Notes: a model not told the origin generated them from the letters alone. A stretch of DNA of 64,000 bases from Larkinella terrae (GCF_009668025.1 NZ_WJXZ01000014.1:888448-952447); one strand, 5' to 3'. Shown: positions 16,270 through 25,804, counted from the stretch's first letter. A program made the numbers and translations.

Positions 16270-17664
16270 TTATACTTTTTTAACCAGTTTGTACTCGATG
16301 TTCGGATACCCGCGCACCCCACCGTCGGACGAAGTATAATTCATAAACCGTACTTTATAAACATTTCCTGCGGCATCTTTAATGACATAAAACCGGTCTG
16401 TTTTAACCCCCGCCGGAACGCCGTTTGGTCCGGCGGATGTCCGCCAGTTACTACCAATCACATTACGATCTTTCTTGAACGTCGTTGTCGTAATGTTCGC
16501 TTCCGAGAAGGCATCATATGAAGCGGTGGTCGTTAAAACTTCAGCTGCCTCGACACCGCCGAGATGGTTGATAAAGACGTAATCTGCGTAGGTATACGGA
16601 ACCGATTCGGTCGCACTGAGGGCTGCTTTATACGTTGCCAGGGTCCATTCCATGTCCCAGTCCGTTTTGGCGGGTTCAACCGGTGTAAGTCCTTTTTCGA
16701 AGGAAACATAGCTGAAGTTAAATTTCGCGTCTTTCGTGACATCCAGGGTTTTGAAAGTGGTTTCGGCAATCTGGGCGTATTGCAGGGTATAGCCAGTTCC
16801 TTTCCGAATGATTCGGACCTTATACCAGGCTTTGGCGGTGGTGCCTGAATTGCCCGGATTGATAATGTATACCTTGTTCTCCGCATCGGTTGCCGAGATT
16901 GTTTTAATAACGGTTTTGGTAATGTCGCCTTCCGGATCATCGACGTTGTCGAAACTGCCGGTTCCCTGACTCAAAATCAGGATGTTGCGCAGCCCGACGG
17001 TATCGGCGGCCGTTACCTGGGTGAGGTCCGTTTTGGTTAATTCATTGGCCGTAGCCCCCGTTGTTCCATTGATGACCACCCGGAAGTCCGTGCCGCCGTA
17101 GAAACCCAGGTCCCAACTGTTGCGGGCTATCGACGTTTGGGCGTTGTTGCTAAAGTCGACAAAAACGGAATTAATCGCGCTGGAACCGCCCTCGCCACCG
17201 TTCAGTTTCAAGGAAGAACCGGTCGATACGATGGACGAGAATTTAAGCGTCGAAGTGGTTTTCGTACCTACTAAAACCGGACTGGCCGCTGTCTTAATCG
17301 TGAAATTGATGGTTTCTTTTCCGCTCAGGAAAAGGTTCGCGCCTTTGGTTACTTTGAACGAACCCGTGCTGCTGCCGGCCGGGATGGTCACCGTCAGGCT
17401 GTTGTTCGTCGCGGCCGGGTTGGTCGTAAACTGCGTTCCGTACGCAATACCACTTGGCGCCAGGTCGATGGTGATGGCAGTGGCGGTTTCGGCGCTGCGG
17501 GTCAGCGTCAGTTTAATTTCAGCCTCCGTTTTATCCGAGTCGAAACCCTGCTCGGCAGCATCAAAATTAACCAGGTTGTCGGGCAGCGGGGGATCATCCT
17601 GCTTGCAGGCATTTATCGCAATACTGAAAATGAATAAGGCTAAAAGAGAGCGTACTTTGTTCAT
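16270..17664 (-). CDS. HmuY-family lipoprotein with N-terminal beta domain
   Basis: A 464-residue lipoprotein (signal ending in A-I-N-A-C at residue 20). Residues 25-150 look like a beta-sandwich domain, possibly Calx-beta-like, with several T-x-T strands. From about 150 the sequence follows HmuY, with N-S-W-D-L-G-F-Y near 182 and T-D-W-D-M-E-W-T later. HmuY proteins bind haem at the cell surface and pair with a TonB receptor. It is 126 bp downstream of the TonB receptor on the same strand. It is longer than the 201-residue HmuY at 13682 because of the added domain and a longer C half. Confidence 0.8.
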   Translation of the reverse strand: MNKVRSLLALFIFSIAINACKQDDPPLPDNLVNFDAAEQGFDSDKTEAEIKLTLTRSAETATAITIDLAPSGIAYGTQFTTNPAATNNSLTVTIPAGSSTGSFKVTKGANLFLSGKETINFTIKTAASPVLVGTKTTSTLKFSSIVSTGSSLKLNGGEGGSSAINSVFVDFSNNAQTSIARNSWDLGFYGGTDFRVVINGTTGATANELTKTDLTQVTAADTVGLRNILILSQGTGSFDNVDDPEGDITKTVIKTISATDAENKVYIINPGNSGTTAKAWYKVRIIRKGTGYTLQYAQIAETTFKTLDVTKDAKFNFSYVSFEKGLTPVEPAKTDWDMEWTLATYKAALSATESVPYTYADYVFINHLGGVEAAEVLTTTASYDAFSEANITTTTFKKDRNVIGSNWRTSAGPNGVPAGVKTDRFYVIKDAAGNVYKVRFMNYTSSDGGVRGYPNIEYKLVKKV

Positions 17665-17695
17665 GGATGTATTGATTTATTTGGTATTGATTGTT

Positions 17696-17790
17696 TTAGT
17701 GACGATTGACGGCCGACGATAGACCATTGACGACCGACGATAGACCATTGACGATCGACGATTGACAATGGTCTATCGTCAATGGTCATT
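17696..17790. repeat. GACCATTGACGAT word repeat with hairpin
   Basis: Several tandem copies of gaccattgacgat-type words are followed by the reverse complement (caatggtctatcgtcaatgg). Related blocks are at 49107-49140 and 54546-54653. It fills the gap between the TonB receptor and the HmuY lipoprotein. Confidence 0.7.
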
Positions 17791-20067
17791 TTACCTCCCC
17801 CACTGAAAATTCAGCCCCAGGAAATAAGACCGGCCGTAACTCAGGGGGACGGCTCCGCCCGTGCTGTGGGCGCCACCGACATCGGTCGAGGTGTTGTTCA
17901 GGCGCGTGACGTTTAACAGGTTTTTCGCGCCCGTATTCAGGGTGACGTATTTCGTAATGGATTTGCTGATGGTCAGGTCAGCCCAGTGATAATCAGCAGT
18001 TTCGGCCAGGTGGGTGGCGGTTTTTCCGTCCGGGCCCATCAGGGTTTCGTAGGAAGGCCGTTTGCCGGTGTACTTGTAAAACAGACTGACTTTGGTGTCA
18101 ATTTTCCGAAAATGGTAGGTCAGGTTGGAATTGATCTCCGGCGACCAGACAAATTCCGGTAAACTGTTGTCGCTCAGGGTCAGGCTGTTGTAGCGACCGA
18201 CGTGCGAAAAGCCCAGCGTCAGTTGCAGATTCCTGGTATACAGCGAGTTGTTGAAGGTTCCGCCGGTGGTTTTAAACCGATCGACGTTGATCGTCCGCAT
18301 GACACCCGGATTGCCCGGATCAACGCCGTAACTGATCAGGTTGTGGAAGTCGTTGTAAAAACCGGTCAGCGTGGAGGTGATGCGTAGCGTGCCGGTGGTT
18401 ACCGACCGCCAGGTGATCGAACCGTTGAAGCTGTTGGAATATTCAGCCTTCAGATTCGGGTTTCCGGTAATGGAGTGGCTGGCATCAAAGAAATTAAAGT
18501 ACAATTCACGCAAAGCCGGAGAGCGAAAACCGCGGGCGTAAGCCAGCCGCAGATCGGTGTTTTTGTGTAAGGTAATTTTGGTATTCAGCGACGGAATAAC
18601 CGGTGGCGCGTCATAAACCGAGTTTTTAATAAACCGTAAACCGGGTCGGATGGTGACGGCCGGCGTCGGTTTGATCTCCGAGGAAACGAACAGCGCGTAA
18701 TCGCCGATCGTGGGCGACCCCAGAATCCGGGCACCCGAAGCGCTTTCCACGTTGATATCGACGCCCGGTTGCAGCGAAACCATCGACGATACCTTGTACT
18801 GAAGCGTTGTCCGGAAAATCCTGCTGTCAAATCCCGAAACGTCCTGCTCGCCCTGCCCCAGCGAAAGCGTCCGTTTGCCGGTATTGAAGTCGATGTTGGT
18901 GGTTTGCGTCCGGCGGCTGTAGTCCGTATACGACAGAATGCTATTCAGTTGCAGCCGTTCGCCCGCCCGCCAGTCGCCCTGAATCTGGTGGGTAAATCGG
19001 GTCGAAATGTATTTCTGATCCCGCGCCTGATTGGTGTTGACGTTGACGGCCCCGAGTGCCTTTATGGTTTCGTCGACCGCATCGAGCCGGTACCAGAGGT
19101 TCACTTTGTCGGTGCGGTACCCAAATTTGACGTTGCCGAGCAACTGGTCTTTCCCGTGCCATTCCTGCGTACGCGTGACGGATTTTCCCTGCCAGCCGCC
19201 GAAATCGTTGCGCGTTCCACCCACAGAAGCGTTCCAGCCGTTTTTCTGCCAGGTTATGCCAAGGTTCTGATTGTGAGAGCCTTTGCCGTCAAATGTGTTG
19301 TATTCCCGGCCAACGGTTTCTTCCTGAACCCGGCCCGAAACCGAAAACCGGTCGTTCCCCGGTTTTTTGGTAATGATGTTGATAATGCCCGCCAGCGCAT
19401 CGGTGCCGTAAGAAACCGACATGGGGCCTTCCACGATTTCGACACGCTCGATGGTATTGATATCGATCTGATTGAGACTCTCGCGGGTGTCGCCCCGGTC
19501 GACCATCGGAACCCCGTCGAGCAAGATTTTTACGTTCCGGCCCGACATGCCCATCAGTTGAATATCCGAGGTGCCGAGCGTCGCGTCGTTCGAAAACCGG
19601 ATGCCAAGTTCGTTGTTCAGCACGCCGATCAGGTTGGTAGCGCCCCGGAGTTGAATTCGCTCCTTGTCGATGGTGCGAATCTGGTAAACCGACTGGCTAA
19701 TGGATTGCGGCTGGTATTGGCCGGTAACGACCACATCGTCCAGTTGCCGGGCCGATTCGTTGAGGGTTGTTGCCGGAATGCTGACGGTTTCGCCCGCTTT
19801 AATCCGGACCGGAGCGGTTTTGGTTTCGAGGCCAAGGGACTGAATGACAAGCGTATAACGGCCTTCGGGCGCTTCGATAGAATAATTGCCTTCCGAATCA
19901 ATGGTGGTACCGTACCGCGTTGATTTCAGTGAGGCCGTGGCAGAGACGGCCGGTTTGCCGTCGGAAGTCAGAACCGTTCCGCGAATTTTTCCATTTTTAT
20001 CCTGCGCCATTACCGGCAATCGAAGTAAATGGAAGCAGCTAATCAAGAGGAAGAAGTGTCTCATCAT
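17791..20067 (-). CDS. TonB-dependent outer-membrane receptor, likely haem receptor
   Basis: A 758-residue outer-membrane receptor. It has a signal peptide (about 1-22), a carboxypeptidase-regulatory-like domain (about 27-105), the plug with the L-L-D-G-V-P-M-V motif (about 130-235) and a 22-strand-type barrel to the end. It lies next to an HmuY lipoprotein and opposite hmuTUVS, so haem is the most probable ligand, with HmuY supplying it and TonB driving uptake. No binding His motif was confirmed. Tandem 23-bp repeats and a TAnnTTTG box stand directly upstream of the start. Met2 at 20064 is an alternative start. Confidence 0.85.
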   Translation of the reverse strand: MMRHFFLLISCFHLLRLPVMAQDKNGKIRGTVLTSDGKPAVSATASLKSTRYGTTIDSEGNYSIEAPEGRYTLVIQSLGLETKTAPVRIKAGETVSIPATTLNESARQLDDVVVTGQYQPQSISQSVYQIRTIDKERIQLRGATNLIGVLNNELGIRFSNDATLGTSDIQLMGMSGRNVKILLDGVPMVDRGDTRESLNQIDINTIERVEIVEGPMSVSYGTDALAGIINIITKKPGNDRFSVSGRVQEETVGREYNTFDGKGSHNQNLGITWQKNGWNASVGGTRNDFGGWQGKSVTRTQEWHGKDQLLGNVKFGYRTDKVNLWYRLDAVDETIKALGAVNVNTNQARDQKYISTRFTHQIQGDWRAGERLQLNSILSYTDYSRRTQTTNIDFNTGKRTLSLGQGEQDVSGFDSRIFRTTLQYKVSSMVSLQPGVDINVESASGARILGSPTIGDYALFVSSEIKPTPAVTIRPGLRFIKNSVYDAPPVIPSLNTKITLHKNTDLRLAYARGFRSPALRELYFNFFDASHSITGNPNLKAEYSNSFNGSITWRSVTTGTLRITSTLTGFYNDFHNLISYGVDPGNPGVMRTINVDRFKTTGGTFNNSLYTRNLQLTLGFSHVGRYNSLTLSDNSLPEFVWSPEINSNLTYHFRKIDTKVSLFYKYTGKRPSYETLMGPDGKTATHLAETADYHWADLTISKSITKYVTLNTGAKNLLNVTRLNNTSTDVGGAHSTGGAVPLSYGRSYFLGLNFQWGR

Positions 20068-20074
20068 GAATCTG

Positions 20075-20138
20075 AATAGTTCTTATTTAGACTGATTAAC
20101 TATTCTTATTAAGACTGATTATAATTTAGGCAAAGGTA
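20075..20138 (-). promoter_or_regulatory. promoter with tandem 23-bp operator repeats before the TonB receptor
   Basis: On the minus strand, the box TACCTTTG (20131-20138) matches the Bacteroidota -7 consensus. Right after it lie two adjacent 23-bp direct repeats (20098-20120 and 20075-20097), each with aatcagtct(a/t)aataagaa. Such repeats at or past the transcription start suit a repressor, and an iron or haem regulator is the obvious guess. Confidence 0.55.
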
Positions 20139-20402
20139 CAATATCCTTTGAGCAATTCTACTGTTCGGGATTTTTTTTGAAAAATTTTGCTAAAATGCTG
20201 ACTGTCAATGGGGATTTACGAATTCGAAGTAAAGGCGAGAAAAAACGTAGCTGATGGGTTGATGCGTTACACTTTGTTGCGATGCCGCTTAGCATCCGAT
20301 AGTCGTAATAATTTCGAATTGAAAATAGGTTAATCCATCCTCAAAAACCGTATTCGGCGGATGAATGAGCGAACGGTTTTAGCAGACCGGTAAACGATTC
20401 AA

Positions 20403-21680
20403 TTACACCAGAATCATGAATTCCGTCCAGCCGTCGGGATTGGTTTTGAGCGAAAACGGAAAACCGTGGTTCAGCAGAATGTCGCGCGTCAGGGTGAGAC
20501 CAATGCCCTGGCCGTCGGGTTTGGTGCTGAAAAAAGGATTGAACAGATTGGTTTCCAGATCCGGGCTGATCGGTTTGCCATTGTCGAGAATACTCAGTTT
20601 TTTGTCGGAAATGAAAACCTCGACAATCTCCCCCGCCGAACACGCTTCAATGGCGTTTTTGATGATGTTCACCAGCACCTGCTCCATTTGCACGGTGTCC
20701 ACCGACACGGCCACCGATTCAGTTTGCAGCGAATAACGAAGCAAAACCCCTTTAGCGTCGACCTGGGGCTGCATCAGCCGTCCCACGTTCCGGGCAATTT
20801 CGACCAGATCGGCGGTGTTTTTCTGGGGCAGCGGCAACCGGACTACGTCGGCAAACCGGCGCATGAACTGATTCAGCCGGTCGTTGCGCTCGATGGCGAT
20901 CTGGAGGGCGTGGTTGACGTCTTCCTCTTCCGGCGCATCCATGTAGGTTTTGGTCACATTCAGGATGGAATTGATCGCGCCGATGGAATTGTTCACTTCG
21001 TGGGCCATCATCCGGATCACCTTGCTGTAAGCTTTCTTTTCGGATTCCAGAATTTCGCTCGTCAGTTCTTCGATCAGCAGAAAATCGCGCCGAAAACCGC
21101 GGTCCATAAAGTGAGAGCGCTGCACGCGGTAGGTTTCAATACCGGTTCCTTTCAGAATTTTCGTCTCATGCTCGTCGCTTAGCTGGTTCAGCAACGGGTG
21201 ATTGATTTCGGACAAATGGCGGCCGAGTAATTCGGAATGCGTCAGTTGGAGTAAGCCAGCCGCTTTCGGATTGGCGGAGGAAATTCGCCGGTCGAAATCA
21301 AAAATCAGCGTGGCGATGGGGGAGGCTTCGATGAGCTTTTCCAGAAAAAACTGCTGTTCCATTTGTTTGGTGCGTTCTTCACGAAGCTGGTCGATCATGA
21401 GGTTATAGACTTCGATCAGACCGTCGACTTCCCGGTTGCCGGTTGGCACAAATTTGATCGTAAAATCCTGGTCCTTAATTGCTTCAATCCCGGACGAAAT
21501 GAACGCTGATGGTTGCCCAAAAGCCTGGTAAATCTGAATGGCGAGTACCACCGAGACCAGCACCAGCACTTCCGAAACGATAAACAACAGCTTGTCTTCC
21601 TGAAGCCATTTAAAAATGAGAAAGATCAGAGCCGCGTGAATCGCGACCATGAACAACAGGTATTTCGTTCGGAGGGACAT
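20403..21680 (-). CDS. sensor histidine kinase (NtrY-like, HAMP-PAS)
   Basis: A 425-residue membrane kinase. Two transmembrane segments lie near 8-25 and 31-52, followed by a HAMP-like stretch, a PAS domain (about 110-215) and the HisKA/HATPase core. The phospho-acceptor is His227 in M-M-A-H-E-V-N-N-S. The N box is N-I-I-K-N-A-I-E-A, the G1 box is L-D-N-G-K-P-I and the G2 box is G-Q-G-I-G-L-T. It has no periplasmic sensor domain of any size, so it may sense a membrane or cytoplasmic signal. It is the last gene of the efflux operon and would phosphorylate the sigma54 regulator just upstream. Confidence 0.9.
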   Translation of the reverse strand: MSLRTKYLLFMVAIHAALIFLIFKWLQEDKLLFIVSEVLVLVSVVLAIQIYQAFGQPSAFISSGIEAIKDQDFTIKFVPTGNREVDGLIEVYNLMIDQLREERTKQMEQQFFLEKLIEASPIATLIFDFDRRISSANPKAAGLLQLTHSELLGRHLSEINHPLLNQLSDEHETKILKGTGIETYRVQRSHFMDRGFRRDFLLIEELTSEILESEKKAYSKVIRMMAHEVNNSIGAINSILNVTKTYMDAPEEEDVNHALQIAIERNDRLNQFMRRFADVVRLPLPQKNTADLVEIARNVGRLMQPQVDAKGVLLRYSLQTESVAVSVDTVQMEQVLVNIIKNAIEACSAGEIVEVFISDKKLSILDNGKPISPDLETNLFNPFFSTKPDGQGIGLTLTRDILLNHGFPFSLKTNPDGWTEFMILV

Positions 21681-21685
21681 CTGGA

Positions 21686-21801
21686 CTATGATTACACTGA
21701 TAATTTATGATAACGGTGATTAATTGTAATTGAATGATTTGATAGATGATATGTAAACTGCTCAGCTATCAAATTAATCATATAAATTACCGTAATCATA
21801 G
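21686..21801. repeat. inverted repeat between regulator and kinase genes
   Basis: The outer arms ctatgattac (21686-21695) and gtaatcatag (21792-21801) are perfect reverse complements, and the interior holds further A/T-rich pairs (ataatttatga and tcatataaatta). It fills the gap between the response regulator and kinase genes. Confidence 0.65.
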
Positions 21802-21811
21802 TTCAGGACAC

Positions 21812-23194
21812 TTAATCCGCGTTCCCATCAAACGGAATTCCATATTTTTCCAGCCGTCGGTACAGCGCAAACCGTGTAATGCCCAGCGCCCGGGCCACTT
21901 TCGAAACCCGGTTGTTGTAAAAATCCATCGCCCGGCGAATCATCTGAAATTCCAGCTCGTCGAGCGTGATCGTGCCGACTTCGGGCAGTGGGCGAAGGGC
22001 CTGGGGCTGCGGGTTTTGGGCGATATGTTTCTGGAAATCGGCGATGCCCAGCTCATCCGTTGTGGAGAGCAAAACCGTTCGTTCGACGATGTTCTTCAAC
22101 TGCCGAATGTTACCCAGCAAGGCCAGGTTGCGGGCCCACTTCAATGCTGTTGGGTTAACTCGCAGGTTCGGACGTTCATAAATGGTTTTCAGGTTGTTGA
22201 CAAAGTAGGTAACCAGGGGCGGAATATCGTCGGGCCGTTCGCGCAGGGCCGGGAGCTTGACGGTGATGAGGTTGATGCGGTAAAACAGGTCTTCGCGGAA
22301 CGTTCCTTTGGCGACCATTTCTTCCAGATTCCGGTTGGTGGCGCAAATGACCCGCACATCGACGGTTTTGCTCCGGCTGCTGCCCAGCGGTTCGAACGTC
22401 CGGTCCTGCAAAACCCGCAGCAGTTTGACCTGGCTCGACAGGTCCAGATCGCCGATTTCGTCCAGAAAAATGCTGCCTTTGTTGGCGAGTTCAAACCGCC
22501 CGACGCGGTCGGATTTGGCGTCGGTAAACGCGCCCCGCATGTGTCCGAAGAGTTCGCTTTCAAACAGTGTCGATGAAATACCGCCCAGATTGACCTTCAC
22601 GAACGGTTTGTTCCGGCGTCGGCTGTTCTGGTGAATGGCTTCGGCGATGAGCTCCTTACCCGTTCCGCTTTCGCCCGTAATCAAAACCGGGGCGTCGGTG
22701 GGAGCCACGCGGCCGATGGTTTCCAGAATGCCGAGTAGCTTGGAATCTTCCCCCACAATGTGCTCAAACTGGTACTGCTGGTCGAGTTTTTTGCGGCTGG
22801 GCGAGACGGGCTGAACCGGTTTTTGCTGCGCCAGATTCAGAATGGTGCGAATGGACTGAAGTACATAGTCGTTCTGCCAGGGTTTGGTGATAAAATCCTT
22901 CGCACCGGCTTTCATGCCCTGCACCGCCAGATCGATGGTTCCCCAGCCCGTAATCAGCACCACCGGAAGCGCCGGATAGTGCGCCCGAATCACGTTCAGA
23001 AGTTTCATGCCTTCGTCGCCGGAGGTTTCGATGGAGAAATTCATGTCCAGCAACACCAGCTCCGGCGTTTCGGCTGCAAGCGTTTCCAGCGCCTTGACAG
23101 GGTTTTCGGCCGTTTTCACCACAAAACCGTCCCTCCGCAGCAGGAGCGAAAGCGAAGTCTGAACCGCAATATCGTCGTCGATGATGAGAAGCAT
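21812..23194 (-). CDS. sigma54-dependent response regulator (NtrC family)
   Basis: A 460-residue regulator with a receiver domain (residues 1-125; the phospho-Asp is in L-L-L-D-M-N and the conserved Lys in I-T-K-P-W), a sigma54-activating AAA+ domain (about 150-385) and a Fis-type HTH at the C terminus (A-L-G-I-T-R-F-A-L-Y-R-R-L). Walker A is G-E-S-G-T-G-K-E. The sigma54-contact loop is G-A-F-T-D-A, not the textbook G-A-F-T-G-A; I recall this variant from Bacteroidota homologues. I start at the ATG at 23194, where the REC strand begins, rather than 23230. It likely activates the efflux operon it lies in. Confidence 0.93.
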   Translation of the reverse strand: MLLIIDDDIAVQTSLSLLLRRDGFVVKTAENPVKALETLAAETPELVLLDMNFSIETSGDEGMKLLNVIRAHYPALPVVLITGWGTIDLAVQGMKAGAKDFITKPWQNDYVLQSIRTILNLAQQKPVQPVSPSRKKLDQQYQFEHIVGEDSKLLGILETIGRVAPTDAPVLITGESGTGKELIAEAIHQNSRRRNKPFVKVNLGGISSTLFESELFGHMRGAFTDAKSDRVGRFELANKGSIFLDEIGDLDLSSQVKLLRVLQDRTFEPLGSSRSKTVDVRVICATNRNLEEMVAKGTFREDLFYRINLITVKLPALRERPDDIPPLVTYFVNNLKTIYERPNLRVNPTALKWARNLALLGNIRQLKNIVERTVLLSTTDELGIADFQKHIAQNPQPQALRPLPEVGTITLDELEFQMIRRAMDFYNNRVSKVARALGITRFALYRRLEKYGIPFDGNAD

Positions 23195-23225
23195 TGGGGA
23201 AATTACTAATGAATCGGTCCAAATT

Positions 23226-23301
23226 AACAATGAACAATTAACAATGAATATCCGTGACGCAGAATAGCCGATTGTTCATTATTCATTGTTAATTATTCAT
23301 T
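23226..23301. repeat. AACAATGAA word inverted repeat
   Basis: Left words aacaatgaacaattaacaat (from 23226) pair with ttcattgttaattattcatt-type words ending at 23301. It shares sequence with 16101-16182. It lies between the distal permease and the regulator gene. Confidence 0.75.
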
Positions 23302-23306
23302 CAATT

Positions 23307-24461
23307 TTACTCTTCATGCAACGCGACTGCTGGTTGAATCCGGGCGGCCAGGCGGCTGGGGAACAGGGCGCAAATTGTGACAATCAGGTAGATGACGGCG
23401 ACTGAAATGGCAATGGCAGTCAGGTAGATACCGGCCTGAATGTCGAATACATTCATCAGCGGAAACTGCATCGCAAACAGCAGGCCGATCAGCAGGGCAA
23501 AGGTCGCCAGGACCCAGATTTCGCTGATGAATTGTTCCGAAATGCCGTTGCCGGTGGCTCCCAGCGCCCGGCGCAAACCGATTTCGCCCCGGCGTTTGGC
23601 AATGCTCAGGTTCAGGACACCGAACAAACCGAGGGCGACGTTGACCAGCAGGAAGCCCGACACGATCAGGAAAATAATCACCGGCACGAGCGTCAGGTTG
23701 TGCGTGGTTTTCCGTGAATCCGTCAAATGGTCGACTTCAACGCTCCAGCCGGTCAGCTGGGTCGTGATGGCTTTTACTATTTTCGCTTCAAAAACCGCAT
23801 CGGTTCCCGGTTTTACCCGAATCATCAGCAGATCGTTCCATTTGGTGCTGGCGTCCAGCAATTCAAATAAAGCCGGTTTGTCGGCCATAAATTCGCCCTT
23901 CGACTTGAACGTGTTGACCACACCGATTACCTTAAACCGCTCGCCAATGATTTTCCCCACCGGTTTTTCATCGCCAAACAGCCCTTCTTTCAATTTTTTA
24001 TTGATAACCACCGGCGTGTATTTGCCAACACTATCGGCGCTCCGGTACCAACGCCCTTCCACAACCGGAATCGCCATTGTTTTGGCAAAATTTTCATCCG
24101 TTGCGAAAAAATCCGCAATGACGTTCTTTTTATTATACTCCACACCGTTGTTCATCCTACTCTGCGAAAACGGAAAGTTGGTGCTCATGCGGGAAGCGGC
24201 TTCGACCTCGGGATAAGCCTTCAGGTGCTGCAAAACCCGCTCTATTTTTTCGGCCACTTCAACGGTATCCTGATTGTTGTTCAGGCTGATGGCCCAGGCG
24301 TTCTGGTATTCGAACCCCAGTGGTTCTCGGTAATTCCGGACGTTGAACACAATCAGTGACGTGAGTCCGAAGAGGACCAGAAACGAAGCCCAGATCTCCA
24401 CCAACAGCAGCGAGTGGGCCCGCTTTTTATTCCAGATTAATTTAAAAAGATGACGGATCAT
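23307..24461 (-). CDS. ABC transporter permease (FtsX/MacB type)
   Basis: A 384-residue permease of the MacB/FtsX superfamily. One N-terminal transmembrane helix (about 18-38), a large periplasmic domain (about 40-250) and three C-terminal helices ending near 375 match the family. The conserved R-R-G-E-I-G-L-R-R-A-L-G-A-T motif (cytoplasmic coupling helix) is present. The start is the ATG at 24461; the longer frame reaching 24527 runs through a word repeat. With the preceding permease it would form a heterodimer served by the ATPase at 25912-26574. The proteins it moves are unknown. Confidence 0.88.
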   Translation of the reverse strand: MIRHLFKLIWNKKRAHSLLLVEIWASFLVLFGLTSLIVFNVRNYREPLGFEYQNAWAISLNNNQDTVEVAEKIERVLQHLKAYPEVEAASRMSTNFPFSQSRMNNGVEYNKKNVIADFFATDENFAKTMAIPVVEGRWYRSADSVGKYTPVVINKKLKEGLFGDEKPVGKIIGERFKVIGVVNTFKSKGEFMADKPALFELLDASTKWNDLLMIRVKPGTDAVFEAKIVKAITTQLTGWSVEVDHLTDSRKTTHNLTLVPVIIFLIVSGFLLVNVALGLFGVLNLSIAKRRGEIGLRRALGATGNGISEQFISEIWVLATFALLIGLLFAMQFPLMNVFDIQAGIYLTAIAISVAVIYLIVTICALFPSRLAARIQPAVALHEE

Positions 24462-24477
24462 GGTTTTATTGAGTGAA

Positions 24478-24550
24478 TGAGTGGTTGTGTGATTGAGCGA
24501 ATGTGAAATCGAGCGATGTCTCTTCACTCAATCGCTATTCACTCAATCAC
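24478..24550. repeat. GAGTGAATGAGTG word inverted repeat
   Basis: Words like gagtgaatgagtgg and gattgagcgaatg on the left are matched by ttcactcaatcgctattcac on the right. The family recurs at 25805-25905. It sits between the two permease genes. Confidence 0.7.
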
Positions 24551-24553
24551 TCA

Positions 24554-25801
24554 TTAAGATTTGAGCGCTTCCGCAATGTTGAGTTTTGACATGCGCAGGG
24601 CGGGCACAACGCCCGACAGAAGTCCGAAGACCAGACACACCAGCAGGCTGATTAAGAACACGTTGACGTTGATGGTCAGGTCGGCGTAGGCAATCATGCC
24701 ACTGCTGTTGATGAGCTGGATCACGATCAACGTCAGGATGAGGGCGATGCCTCCGCCGAGGAACGTGATGAAAATGTTTTCGATGATGAACTGCCACATC
24801 AGGGTTCGGATTGGCGCACCGAAGGCTTTCCGAATGCCGATTTCCGACGCCCGTTCCATAATCCGGCTGACATTGACATTCACCAGGTTAATCGCCGGAA
24901 GGCCCATGAGCATCAGCATAATGAACGCAAGGACGCCGAAAAAGACGGTTTTTATCCCCTTGTTTCCATCCATGAGCGTTCCGAGGAAGTTCTCCAGATA
25001 GGGTTCGCTTTTCACTTCCAGAACCGCAAACTTGAAGCCATCCTGAACGCCCGGCAGCGGGATTCGGGCGATGTGACTCTGGAATTCAGCCTGCACGGTT
25101 TTTAGGTCGGACTTCTTTTTCGCGAGTAAAATCGCTACATAATTGCCCCGCATACCGGTTCGCTGGTAGTTGCTTTTGGGGGCGGTATACGGATAATAGA
25201 CGTCAGCGTAGGTGAACGGCCGCGTCACGGGACTTCCTTTCACGACCCCAATAACCCGGTAGTGAAGGTTCTCAATTTCAACGTCTTTACCAATCACCGA
25301 CTCGTTTGTATTTCCGAAATAATGCTTTTTGAAGTCGTCGGTAATCACGACGATCTGGTCGCTGTTGGCAATATTCTGGTCGTTATACGGTTTGCCTTCC
25401 AGAAAGTCGAAGTCGGTCACTTCCCAGAAATCGGCGTCGGTAAATTTGGTGTTCAGCTTGATTTTCTGCGAACCGACGTAGGCGTTGGAGCTATTGACGA
25501 AGGTGCAGATCGTAACCCGCTCGACGGTTTTCAGCGATTTGGCGTATTCCGTCAGAAACCTGAAGCTCATCGGCCCCGAATTCCGGGACGTCCGACCTGA
25601 ATCCATTTGCATCATTTGCATGACGTAGAGGGACCGGTCGCGCTTGGTTTCCGGGTAATGCGTTCCGAACAGGTGGTCCAGAAACGACGTCAGCACCATC
25701 AGCACCGTTAGGGTCAGGCTGATGCCAAAGAGCGTAATGAAGGTGTAAAACGGATGCCGCAGCAACACCTTCCAGGCGATTTTTATGTAGTTTGATAGCA
25801 T
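24554..25801 (-). CDS. ABC transporter permease (FtsX/MacB type)
   Basis: A 415-residue permease with an N-terminal helix (about 15-40), a MacB_PCD periplasmic domain (about 45-270) and three C-terminal helices. It carries the FtsX coupling motif R-A-S-E-I-G-I-R-K-A-F-G-A (about 325). It is the first of the two permease genes and is separated from its ATPase by a palindromic gap. Known relatives move peptides, lipoproteins or drugs across the inner membrane. A MacB-like role with the HlyD and TolC partners here fits best. Confidence 0.89.
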   Translation of the reverse strand: MLSNYIKIAWKVLLRHPFYTFITLFGISLTLTVLMVLTSFLDHLFGTHYPETKRDRSLYVMQMMQMDSGRTSRNSGPMSFRFLTEYAKSLKTVERVTICTFVNSSNAYVGSQKIKLNTKFTDADFWEVTDFDFLEGKPYNDQNIANSDQIVVITDDFKKHYFGNTNESVIGKDVEIENLHYRVIGVVKGSPVTRPFTYADVYYPYTAPKSNYQRTGMRGNYVAILLAKKKSDLKTVQAEFQSHIARIPLPGVQDGFKFAVLEVKSEPYLENFLGTLMDGNKGIKTVFFGVLAFIMLMLMGLPAINLVNVNVSRIMERASEIGIRKAFGAPIRTLMWQFIIENIFITFLGGGIALILTLIVIQLINSSGMIAYADLTINVNVFLISLLVCLVFGLLSGVVPALRMSKLNIAEALKS

Positions 25802-25804
25802 GTC

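Noticed and set aside
17696-17790. CRISPR-like short repeats
   Set aside because: The words are contiguous and form a hairpin; there are no distinct spacers.
18769-19923. Long plus-strand frame opposite the TonB receptor
   Set aside because: Antisense shadow of the receptor barrel; no plausible protein features.
21812-23194. GAFTDA as evidence that the regulator is inactive
   Set aside because: The rest of the AAA+ core is intact and the variant is, to my memory, common in Bacteroidota.
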